A stretch of DNA of 64,000 bases from Notamacropus eugenii (Eukaryota; Chordata; Mammalia; Diprotodontia; Macropodidae). Below are positions 55,573 through 64,000 of the stretch, in pieces. The notes beneath the pieces are model-generated. The model had not been told where the DNA came from, did not search any database, and saw nothing but the letters and a program-made list of their open reading frames with translations. The stretch is taken from assembly GCF_028372415.1 (NCBI RefSeq), contig NC_092873.1, positions 356,900,128-356,964,127 of the forward strand, in the 5' to 3' direction. A program made the translations under genes and the position numbers. Within the stretch, counting starts at the first letter, position 1. Each line of letters opens with the position of its first letter.

Positions 55573-56654
55573 CAAAAGGAAATATTCTGATTTATCAGTA
55601 TCTGAAAGCTTGGATGATCTCTATGGTCTCCTCATGTCTCTGACATTCTAAGATTCAGTGCTCCCAAGCCTAAGGGATATGGAGAAAAGTTTGATCTGGG
55701 TGTAATCAAAATATGGCTATCATGGCTGTGTGCTTAGCCTTGTTTTGGAAAGATGGATGATAACATGTGAGTCATCAGAGCAAAATGTTTTTGTTCCTTA
55801 ATCATGTATCTTTACTCTTGATGTTCAGTCCATTTTTTCAAATCACTCATCTAATTGGGTCTCAGATGTACAACACATTGAGATTTTCCTTCTTCTTTGG
55901 TTAAATTGGGTCACTAATATTAACCTTTTGTCTCTTTAATTCCTGGGACATGTCAGTGTCATGGGAAGCTGACTTCTGGATGTCGTGGATTCATCATTAA
56001 TTACAGTCTTTTAAAACAGGGGCTGAGGCCTCATGCCAGAACACTGCCTGACCACAAGGGGTCAGTGATATGATTCCAAAGAATGTGCGATGAGCTAAGT
56101 AGAGAATATGGGTTGCATCTTTTCCCCTCTGCTGTAGCCAAACTTAGAGCGCACCAACGCAACCACACCTATGTTAATCTCTCAAGATTCCCCTATCCTG
56201 CCCTCTCTTTTTGCTGGGAAAGCTACCAAGAGCCCTTCTTTCACTCTGGGCTTTAGCTTTTTAGAGCAATTATAACTAAACTGCCACCCAGGCGCCTAAT
56301 GGCACAGGTGCCATTAGGTAAATATCTTCTCTATTCCTTGTACCATAACCTTCCTTTCTTTCTCCAGATCGTTTTATAGCTGGCTTCTGTCGACACCCTG
56401 CAGAGGGCTGATGTTTTGCTCCTGTCCAGTGACAGATGAGAGATTCATCTTCTCCTCCTTTCAATTTGGGTCAGAAAAGAGTGAGTCTCCCAGGATGGGC
56501 CTTAACAGGCTGCAGCAGATCTTGGATCTCATTCAAGCAGCTTTTCCCCCAAACCTACCCTTATTACAGAATTTACAATTACTATTAAGGACAGTGCAAT
56601 CTTTTCAGTTAGCCAGATTATCATTTTTAATGTCATTTTGGTTATAACTTCATA
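55573..56654. other. Intergenic, little recognised
   Basis: No gene seen. Contains a perfect 24-bp palindrome at 56295-56318. Confidence 0.5.
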
Positions 56655-56975
56655 TTATCTATCCTTCACTCTCCCTCACCCCAAATATTTGACCAATTGT
56701 CAGATCTTCTTGTTTTAACTTCTATGTCTTTCTCATAGTGTCAGCTTTTCTTCACTCACACATTTATTCTCCACGCACTCATTCAGGTCCCCCTCACCTC
56801 TTCTCTGGAATTACAATAGTTTCCCAATGGGCCTTTCTCCACTCTAATCCATCATCCATGTAGCTGCCAAAGTGATTTTATTTCAGTATTGATTTGACCA
56901 TGTCAGTCCTCAATTCAACAAACTGTGTTGGCTCCAATTAGATCTGGGATCAAATATTGCGTCATCTTTATCCCC
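56655..56975 (+). mobile_element. L2 fragment
   Basis: 'gtttcccaatgggcctttct', 'catccatgtagctgccaaag', 'gattagatctgggatcaaat'-like order of L2. Confidence 0.65.
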
Positions 56976-57354
56976 TCTTTTTTATAATGTACAAGTTTTA
57001 TTATGTACATAGTTATTAGTACAGAAATAGAGACATAGTTTATGAATAAGTAAAGGTATACATATTGGTTGGTGCTAAAAATGTTTTACTGATAAGGATA
57101 TGAAATAAAAAAAATTGGAGAACATTGGTCTAAACACCTGATCATTAAACTTAATGAAGTCTTTGATATTTGGAAGAATTGTTATGTACAAATACTCTTA
57201 TGAAATAGTTTTCTGTGTAAAAGGACTCAGTGTTTGATGGCAGAAAGGGAGAAACACTTTGAATATTGTGCCATGATCATTGTGCCTTCTTGTTGCACTC
57301 TTTTCTTCAATGCATTAGCTCCATTTAATAATATTTTTATATCTTACATGGTCT

Positions 57355-57490
57355 TTGGTTTCCATCCATCCTTCCTTCCGCCCTTCCTCCCTCCCCTCCC
57401 CTCTCCTTCCCTCTTCTCCCCCTCCTCTCCTCCTCTCTGTCTCTTTGCTTCTTTCTCTCTCTCTCTCTCCCCCTCCCTCCCTCCCTCCCT

Positions 57491-57569
<79 letters not shown>

Positions 57570-57591
57570 CCTTCCATCCCCCTCCCCTGAC
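57355..57591. repeat. CT-rich tract with (CT)n
   Basis: Mixed CCTT and CCCT sequence, then pure (CT)n at about 57494-57567. False Ser/Leu/Pro and Arg/Glu frames arise here. Confidence 0.96.
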
Positions 57592-57659
57592 TTGTGATTT
57601 TATTGAGATGGGAAGTTCCTGGTGTAGAAACTTCCCTTTACCCTTTACCAGGGTTGCTT

Positions 57660-58825
57660 TTTTTAAAAAAATTAAATGTTAATTTAAAAAATTTCAACAT
57701 TCACTTTTGAGTTCCAGATCCTGCCCCACTTTGAGACAGATGGCATGCAATCCAATACAGGTTTTACATGTACAATAATATTTAACATATTTCCTCATTA
57801 GTCATATTGTGAAAGTAGAATCAGAACAAAGGGGGAAAAACCATGAGAAAGAAAAAATAAGAGAAAATAATGTGCTTCAATCTGCAGTCAGACTCCATAG
57901 TTCTTTCTCTGGATATGGATAGCATATTCCATCTTGAGTCTTTGGAATTGTCTTAGATCAATCTGAGATTAGCCAAGTCTGTCAGTTGTCTGGTCATTGC
58001 CCAGTGTTACTGTTACTGTGTACAATGTTCTCCTGGTTCTGCTCACTTCATTTAGCATCAGTTCATGTAAGTCTTTGCAGATTTTTCTGAAATCCACCTG
58101 CTCATCACTTCTTATAGAACAATAGTATTCCATTACAGTCATATACCACAACTTTTTCAGCCATTCCCCAATTGATGGGCATCCCCTAAGTTTCCAATTT
58201 TTTGCCACCACAAAAAGAGCTGCTATAAATATTTTTTTGTACGTGTGGGTGCTTTTGCCTTTTTGATGATCTCAGATCTAGAAGTGGTATTGCTGGATCA
58301 AAGGGTATGCACAGTTTTATAGCCCTTTGAGCATATTTCCAGATTGCTCTCCAGAAGGGCTGGATCAATTCACAACTCCACCAACAATGCATTAGTGTTC
58401 CAATTTTTCCACATCTTCTCCAACATTTTTCATTTTCTTTCTTTTTGTCATATTGGCCAATCTGACAGATGTGAGATGGTACCTCAGATTTGTTTTGATT
58501 TGCACTTCTGTAATCTATAGTGATTTAGAACATTTTTCCATATGACTATAGATATCTTTAATTTTTCATCTGAAAACCACCTGTTCATATTTTCTGACCA
58601 TTTATCAATTGGAGAATGACTTGTATTCTTATAAATTTGACTCAGTTCTCTCTATATTTTTAGAACTGAGGCCTTTATAAGAAGCAAGTCATGGTTTTAG
58701 ATGTGATACAGCTAGGCCATCCTCCCTTGCATTTCTTTTCATTAATTCCCTCAATATTTTTGACTTTCCAGATGAATTTTGTTATTGTTTTTTCTAGTTC
58801 TATAAAATAATTTTACATTTACCAG
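57660..58825 (-). mobile_element. L1, 3' end of 1.1 kb
   Basis: 'gttctcctggttctgctcac', 'aattgatgggcatcccctaa', 'ctccaccaacaatgcattag'. In the minus frames HCWWSCELIQPFW and CIPFDPAIPLLD match the ORF2 C-terminus. 58690-58825 ('tgatacagctaggccatcct') is a further upstream ORF2 piece joined after a gap. Frame broken. Confidence 0.88.
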
Positions 58826-59025
58826 GGTTTCTTAACCTTTCTTGTGTCATGAGCCCTTTTTGGTAGTCTTGTGAAGCCTATGAATCCTTTCTCAGAAAGT
58901 TTTTTCAAGTTAATAAACTAAAATATATAATACTGCAAAAGAAATGAATTTTATTGAAATACCCTTATAATTTTTTATTTTAAGCTCATGGACCCAGGTT
59001 ACAAAACTATACAATTGGACACAGA
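58823..59025 (-). mobile_element. Old DNA-transposon-like repeat
   Basis: 'gtttcttaacctttcttgtg', 'gaattttattgaaataccct', 'ctcatggacccaggtt', same family as 15780-15900. Confidence 0.5.
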
Positions 59026-59059
59026 TTGGTCACTCCTCTACAACTCAATTTTGGAGAGT

Positions 59060-59200
59060 TTCCTGGGGGCATCGAGAAAGTAAGTGATTATCCATGGTCA
59101 CCCAGATAGCATTTATTTAATGGTGGAAGGACTTGTGAATTGTGAATTGTGAAGCTATATCTCTATGACCCTAAGGCCAATTCTTTATCCACTCTACTCA
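59060..59200 (-). mobile_element. MIR-like SINE, worn
   Basis: 'tatccatggtcacccagata' and 'ccaattctttatccactcta'. Confidence 0.55.
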
Positions 59201-59290
59201 ATCAATCAATCAATTAAAAAATCATTAAGTGTCTTGCATGCGTCAGATACATTACCTTACTCTTTACTAGTGACTAACCTGAAATTGTTG

Positions 59291-59391
59291 ACAATAGGGT
59301 GAATGGCACCAAGAGGCCTGGGCATGTTGGGACTGGCAGGAGGAGGGGTTGGAGAGTATGAAGCTAACCATATAGCAAGGTGATAGACAAG
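59291..59391 (-). pseudogene. KRTAP1 relic, C-terminal coding fragment
   Basis: On the plus strand the run 'aagaggcctgggcatg' followed by 'ctggcagga', 'ggagagtatgaagctaacca' and 'tatagcaaggtgatag' aligns along its length with the antisense of KRTAP1 codons about 98-130 ('aagaagcctgggcattg', 'ctggcagcaa', 'gggagtgcagctgaccac', 'acagcaaggtggcag'). I judge about 70-75% identity with small indels and no usable reading frame. Similarity fades on both sides, and old repeat sequence lies at 59205-59260 and from about 59505. It is a short decayed piece of a KRTAP1 gene between the third and fourth intact copies. Confidence 0.8.
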
Positions 59392-59416
59392 AATGAAAGA
59401 CACAAATATAAAAATA

Positions 59417-59506
59417 TAATATAAATATTACATTTGCATTCATTTATTTTTATGTTGCTATTTTTATTTTATTTATTATTTATTTAAATATAAAAATACA
59501 ATATAA
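59417..59506. repeat. AT-rich insert with direct repeats
   Basis: The 19 bases 'aagacacaaatataaaaat' occur just before and just after this tract, as if a tandem or target duplication. Confidence 0.6.
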
Positions 59507-59596
59507 AAGACACAAATATAAAAATGAGACAGTTTTTGCCCTAAAGGAGACTATATTCCATTGATGAATATAACATGCTCACAAATAAATAAATGT

Positions 59597-59755
59597 AGGA
59601 CAAACACACACATATACATAATATACACACACGTACATATATGTGTATGCATATGTACACATACATATAATATACACATATGTATGTGTACATATGCGTG
59701 TGTGTGTATATGTACATATGCACGCACACACATATATATGTACACACATATGCTA
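59597..59755. repeat. CA/TA/TG microsatellite
   Basis: Blocks of CACA, ATATAC and TGTG units; source of false Tyr/Ile/His frames. Confidence 0.95.
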
Positions 59756-59757
59756 GA

Positions 59758-60250
59758 GTGAAGTTTCAGTGTGTTTGACTATGGCTGATCAGACCAATAC
59801 TAGCTTGGAATGTTCTACCCCAGGTTGGGTACAAGTAGTCCATGTGAACATTTGAAGTGGATTCTCTAAATTTGTGCATCTTGCATTTCTTTTGAGCTAT
59901 TTCAATTCTGCTTTGCTCATAGAGCATGGCATCTTCTCTCATGTGGGCACTCCATGCTGAGCAATCTTGCTCCAGTGTCTCCCATGTCACACAGTCAGTT
60001 CCAAAGCTCTTGAGTGTTCATGTATTGCTTCTTCTCACCACTTCTCACACTTGTCCTGTGTAAATTGTCCATAAAGTAGTCTTTTTGGCAAGTGTGTGTT
60101 TTACATTTGAATAATGTGGTCAGCCCATAGGAGTTGTGCTCTCTCCAGTAGTGTTTGAATGCTTGTTAGTTTCATTTGAGAAAAGACCTCAGTGTCTGTT
60201 ATCTTTATCCTGCCAGGTGATCTTCAGAATCTTCCTAAGACAATTTAGTA
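59758..60250 (-). mobile_element. RTE-like LINE 3' part
   Basis: A minus frame at 59766-59990 reads TWETLEQDCSAWSAH and LYEQSRIEIAQKK, matching 19860-20330 and the element at the left end. Confidence 0.75.
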
Positions 60251-60840
60251 CACATGCACTCAAAGTGATGGAGGAGGGGACACTCACAATTAGGGGAATC
60301 TAAAAAGACCTCCTGAAGGATGTGGCTATTTAGAAGAATCTTGAAGGGAGCTAAGATTTTCAAGAGGCAGAGATAAGGAAGGAGAGCATTCCAAATATTA
60401 GAGACAATCTTTAAAGAGATGTGGAGGCAGAAGATGGAATGTCATCATACGGAGAAAACTAAGTATGTCAGTTTGACAGGAAGATGTAAAAGAGAGGATG
60501 CAATCAGCCTGGAAAGGGAGGCTGAAGATTATGAGGATTCAATGACAAATAGAGGAATTTCTATTTGAACCTAAAGGTAATAGGGCATCACTGAAGTTTG
60601 TTGATCAGAGGAGTGACATAATCATACCTGTGCTTAAGATAGACTGGAAAGGGGAGAGTCTAGATTCTAGGAGACCAGTTCAGAGGCTACTCCAATAGTC
60701 TTGGGGAAGAGGTGAAGAGGACAATGGCTCTGTTGTTACTAGAGGAGAGTCTGGATAGAAAAGATGCTAAGGAGGTGGAACTAGGGAGATTTGGCAACTG
60801 GTTGAATTGAGGAGAGGGTGAAGGGGATTGAGAGTGATTC

Positions 60841-61439
60841 TTTGTTTTGGAACAAAGTGACTTAAGAAATGGTTGTTTCCCCTAACCCTCACCTCCTGCC
60901 CCCAAATCTGTTTGCAGAGAGGTTGTGAGTTAGAGATGTTGAATGAGATATTCCTTTTCAGATACAGTCACTGTGTGAATTGATTTTGATGGACTACAAC
61001 TTGTTACAAGGGAGGATTTCAAAAAAAAGAGAAGAAAAAGAAAACAAAAGAGCCAGTGAAACACTGAAAATATACACAGGAGCACCAAAAGTAAATTCAA
61101 AAGTGGATATAACCAAGCAGGGAAGTGTTAGTATTATCACATCACCTGTTCAATTTATATATATTTTTAGAAAATGCAAACTGTATGAAAATAGTTCATA
61201 GCTTCACATAAAATCATTGTTTTTTGTTCTTTTGAATAGAAATCTTCATGTCTGTTGAAATTTAAGTTCAAAATTTAAAAATAAAATTAAAAACATGATG
61301 GGACTCTCAATAGAAATAGGAATGTACATTGTCCCACTCACCACAGTAGATCTTCCAGTCTTTTTCATACCTCCTCAAAACTCCTATACTGTCCCTCTAC
61401 CACTGTCTCAGATGAAAATATTGTCTTATATTTTACAGA
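60841..61439. other. Intergenic, nothing recognised
   Basis: No gene or clear repeat. Confidence 0.4.
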
Positions 61440-61720
61440 AAAAAATGAGGCCATTTGCTGACAGCACTCTTTTCTCCCTTCCATCTCATCTCACGTCAAC
61501 TGAATCCTTTCTGCCACCATGTCCTCCTTCATCTCTTTCTCGTAGGAAGAGTTAACTCTTGCCTTTGCCAAGGCAAATCTCTCCACATCCTATTGGATCT
61601 CATTTCTCCATTAGATTGCCCCCTCTATCATCCACACTTTTTTTACTTATCTTTAATCTCTCCCTTTCTATTAGCTGCTTCCTTACTACCTATAAACTTT
61701 TTTTCAATGAAGAAACGTTC
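61440..61720 (+). mobile_element. Unnamed old interspersed repeat
   Basis: 'cttgcctttgccaaggcaaa' and 'cattagattgccccctctat' look like an old mammal-wide repeat that I cannot name. Confidence 0.35.
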
Positions 61721-62031
61721 TCTTTTTCTGGATCCCAGTCCAATCCCTGGAGGAGGAAAAGAAAAAAAGAAAACAAAACATCTGTAACTAATAAGCATAT
61801 TCAAGTAAGCAAATTTCCACTTTAAATAAAATAAAAATTTATATGAGCATCTGCATAAGAATAATTAGAAAAAGAAACCTTTTTGTCATGCCATATTTAT
61901 TAGAGATTTAAAAAAATACTCTACTGACAAATGTCATTTAAGAAATTATGAAACAGATTATTGTGCAAGGAGAACTTAAAGGATATTTTTGAATCAAGAC
62001 GAGGAGTTATTCTAATGAGTTGTTGAGACAT

Positions 62032-62037
62032 TTTATT
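62032..62037 (-). terminator. Candidate poly(A) signal of KRTAP1 copy 4
   Basis: AATAAA on the minus strand, about 275 nt after the stop. Alternatives are 62248-62253 (near) and 61896-61901 (far). Confidence 0.4.
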
Positions 62038-62264
62038 TCTTTTTTTGTCTGGGCATTTGCAAGCATCTCAGTATATTCAAGAATTGCAGATTTGGTCTTT
62101 TAAAACATTTTCAGTAACAGAGATTGGGATATCAGCTAGAGGTTGCAGAAGAGAAGGAAATTGACAGGCCTTTGAAATTTCTTTGAAATCCCAGGGTCTA
62201 TGAGTACTTGGTCAGTTTCAAAAGCACAGCACAAAAGGTGATGTCAATTTATTGGTCCCAAATT

Positions 62265-62299
62265 GGTCCTCAGCAGGTGAGCTCATAGCTGTGGCAGCA
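62265..62299 (-). repeat. Degraded echo of the KRTAP1 3' end
   Basis: 'ggtcctcagcaggtgagctc' followed by 'atagctgtggcagca' repeats, 42 bp away, the sequence at 62307-62341 that encodes the last residues and stop of KRTAP1 copy 4. It is a short tandem duplication placed in the 3' UTR. Confidence 0.75.
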
Positions 62300-62311
62300 A
62301 CATCCTGGTCC

Positions 62312-62746
62312 TTAGCAGGTGGGCTCACAGCAGTAAGAGCAGCAGGCTGGACGGCAGCAAGACTGACCACAATAGGATGGACGGCAGCAAGAAGCCTGAG
62401 CATTGTGCAGCTGGCAGCAAGATGGGGGAGTGCAGCTGACCACACAGCAAGGTGGTAGGCAAGTGCCCTCAACCCTGCAGTCTGGGCGGCACCACCTGGT
62501 GCTGCAGCTCTCACCTCCACAGCATTCAGGGACGTAACATCTGGTCCTGCAGGTAGTCTCACAGTTGGATCCAGAGCCAATCCCATAGACGATTCCAGAA
62601 CCAATCCCAGAGCCTATGCCAGAGCCACCCTGTTGGCAGCAGCTGGTCCCACAGCTATCTTGGCAGCAGCTAGATCCACAGTTCCCCCCAGTAGAACAAC
62701 TGGGAAAGCCACAGAAGCTAGTGGAGCAGGAGTTGCAGCAAGACAT
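62312..62746 (-). CDS. KRTAP1: Keratin-associated protein 1, copy 4
   Basis: Complete single-exon gene, 144 residues, four fewer than the others because the Gly-Ile-Gly-Ser block (about 42-60) is shorter and reads GIGSGIGSGIVYGIGSGS. It starts MSCC rather than MACC, as some KAPs do. The C-terminal domain differs from the other copies by one residue (CRTRWC to CSTRWC) and by roughly eight bases, so it is the least homogenised of the four. ATG has A at -3; stop TAA. Just after the stop a second, degraded copy of the gene's last 40 bases is present (62265-62299). A TATA-like TTTATAAAAG lies about 77 bp upstream of the ATG. Role by family. Confidence 0.96.
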   Translation of the reverse strand: MSCCNSCSTSFCGFPSCSTGGNCGSSCCQDSCGTSCCQQGGSGIGSGIGSGIVYGIGSGSNCETTCRTRCYVPECCGGESCSTRWCRPDCRVEGTCLPPCCVVSCTPPSCCQLHNAQASCCRPSYCGQSCCRPACCSYCCEPTC

Positions 62747-62820
62747 GGTATAACTATGTCTGTTTCTAGTTTACTTGTGAAATGAAGTTTTTCAAATTTG
62801 ATCGACCTTTGATGGTCAGC

Positions 62821-62830
62821 CTTTTATAAA
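62821..62830 (-). promoter_or_regulatory. TATA box of KRTAP1 copy 4
   Basis: TTTATAAAAG on the minus strand, 75-84 bp upstream of the ATG. Confidence 0.75.
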
Positions 62831-62839
62831 CCTGTTATT

Positions 62840-63214
62840 TATGTGACAGTCAGCACTTCCATTTCTATTATTGTTAAGTCTGTTTCCTCTGATCACAATC
62901 CATGAGCTATTTTTAAAATATTACCAAAGCAATAAAATTGGGTTTGCTTTGTTGCTCAGTGAATACTCATTGAATCTTTATAACTGGAAAATGATGAGGC
63001 AGTGTATCATCTCTCAAAGATTCTGTCATTAGCATACCAACTTTAGGCTTTATTTTTCACATTTCAATTCTTCACTTGAAAATTTAACTGAAAAACATAG
63101 ACTAGTATTTTTCTTTTTTATGTTCCTACAGGAGAGATAGCTAATACACTTAATTATAGAATCAGGATCCTGAAAGTTTGAAAGTCTAGACTGTTGGGTT
63201 GATGTGGGGAAAAA
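62840..63214. other. Upstream flank of KRTAP1 copy 4
   Basis: AT-rich; nothing recognised. Confidence 0.4.
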
Positions 63215-63785
63215 AATTAATTCGATAGATATAAATGCAAACTCTTACATTTGGGTTCAAAAAATCAACTTCATAAATACAATGTTGGGGAAGGTATGGC
63301 TAAACAGCAATTTTATTAGAAATATGTCTGGAGGTTTTAATGAACTACAAGTTTGGTATGCATCTATAGTGTGACATAGCAGTCAAAGAGTCTAATGAGA
63401 TCTTTAAAGGGGATGAGGGACAGAGTTTCAATAACAGTAATAATAGTAAGTAATAGCCCTGTTATGCTCTATCCTGGTCCTATTGCACATGGATTTACAC
63501 TGTTCAGTTCTGGGTCTGTAAGTTTAGGAAGAACATTGATAGACTTGAGAGCTTCCATAAGGGGACAACTATAGCACTGAATTCATTCCATATAAGGATT
63601 AGTCAATGGAACTAGATTCTTTGTCTAGAGAAGACTCATTGTTAGGATAAGAGGAGGAAGAGCAAGAACTAATAATGATTTTCAAATATCTGAAGGACTA
63701 TTAAATGGAAAGAAGATTAAAATTATTGTGCCATAGGAAGTGACAGAAAGGGTAGTTTCGGGAGAAATTATGAAGACCACTAGAG
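63215..63785 (+). mobile_element. CR1/L3-type LINE, reverse-transcriptase C-terminal region
   Basis: 'gtgtgacatagcagtcaaag', 'gccctgttatgctctatcct', 'tgttcagttctgggtctgta', 'aagaacattgatagacttga' and 'tcaaatatctgaaggactat' follow the end of a CR1/L3 ORF2 and its 3' part. Much decayed. Confidence 0.65.
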
Positions 63786-63789
63786 CACT

Positions 63790-64000
63790 AGGAACTGATA
63801 CATAGTGATTCATAGAACTCAGAAACCAATTTATACAACGATAATGACATTTGAGAGAGAAAGAAAAATATGAAAAACTTTAAAATTCTGATAAATGCAA
63901 AACCAAAAGAATGAGGATGAAACAAGCCATTGACCTAGTGAAAGAGAGCTGATAAACTTAAAATGCAGAAAGAGATACGTTTTTAGACATGGCCAATGAG
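63790..64000 (+). mobile_element. L1 3' end, cut by the window edge
   Basis: 'aaaactttaaaattctgata', 'aatgcagaaagagatacg' and 'ttagacatggccaatgag' match the L1 tail at 18893-19265. The rest lies outside. Confidence 0.55.

Larger units (their letters stand above)
59205..60840 (+). mobile_element. L3-type repeat carrying several inserts
   Basis: Pieces at 59205-59260 ('atcattaagtgtcttgcatg'), 59505-59590 ('gagacagtttttgccctaaa') and 60250-60840 ('gagagcattccaaatattag', 'gaggagtgacataatcatac') appear in family order. Between them lie the KRTAP1 relic, an AT-rich tract, a microsatellite and an RTE piece. Confidence 0.5.

Noticed and set aside
57234-57597. Ser/Leu/Pro and Arg/Glu frames
   Set aside because: Products of the (CT)n tract.
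1-64000. tRNA genes, suggested by the A and B box-like SINE heads
   Set aside because: All candidates are SINE heads with typical SINE bodies; no free-standing cloverleaf was seen.

Overview
The window is nuclear DNA from a marsupial. The evidence is the dense content of marsupial tRNA-derived CORE-SINEs (head 'gcagctaggtggcacagtgg', tail 'caagaaaacccc'), marsupial-type L1 tails, old L2, RTE and CR1/L3 fragments, MIR-like elements and long microsatellites. It is part of the high-sulfur keratin-associated protein (KRTAP) cluster inside the type I keratin locus (the human counterpart is 17q21.2). I cannot tell the species.

Eight intact single-exon KRTAP genes are all read from the minus strand. 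Four are KRTAP3 genes (stop-to-start 3858-4154, 9626-9922, 15023-15325, 21582-21893). After a gap of about 17 kb come four KRTAP1 genes (38989-39435, 43467-43913, 53046-53492, 62312-62746). The first two KRTAP3 genes are of the human KRTAP3-2/3-3 type ([10 protein letters not shown]) and the next two of the KRTAP3-1 type ([10 protein letters not shown]). This order and strand match the human order 3-3, 3-2, 3-1, then the KRTAP1 genes. Each gene has a TATA box about 65-105 bp upstream of the ATG, a good Kozak context and one or more candidate AATAAA signals. The proteins are cysteine-rich matrix proteins of the hair cortex that cross-link keratin intermediate filaments by disulfides.

The most notable signals are the following. 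Two KRTAP1 coding regions, 4.5 kb apart, differ at one base in 447 while their flanks have diverged, which points to recent gene conversion. The C-terminal halves of all four KRTAP1 genes are homogenised, while a central Gly/Ser block varies. A KRTAP1 relic of about 100 bp lies at 59291-59391 inside an old repeat. There is a 42-bp echo of the gene 3' end after the last KRTAP1 stop. A non-coding local duplication (23.2 and 25.5 kb) ends, in its second copy, in a polypyrimidine tract of about 490 bp.

The rest is intergenic DNA built of repeats. Repeat family names are from memory of consensus features, not from a database; 'L3-type' below means a long old mammalian repeat beginning 'tgtgccaggcactgtgctaag' whose exact family I could not fix. 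No RNA gene, CRISPR array or clear retroviral element was seen.
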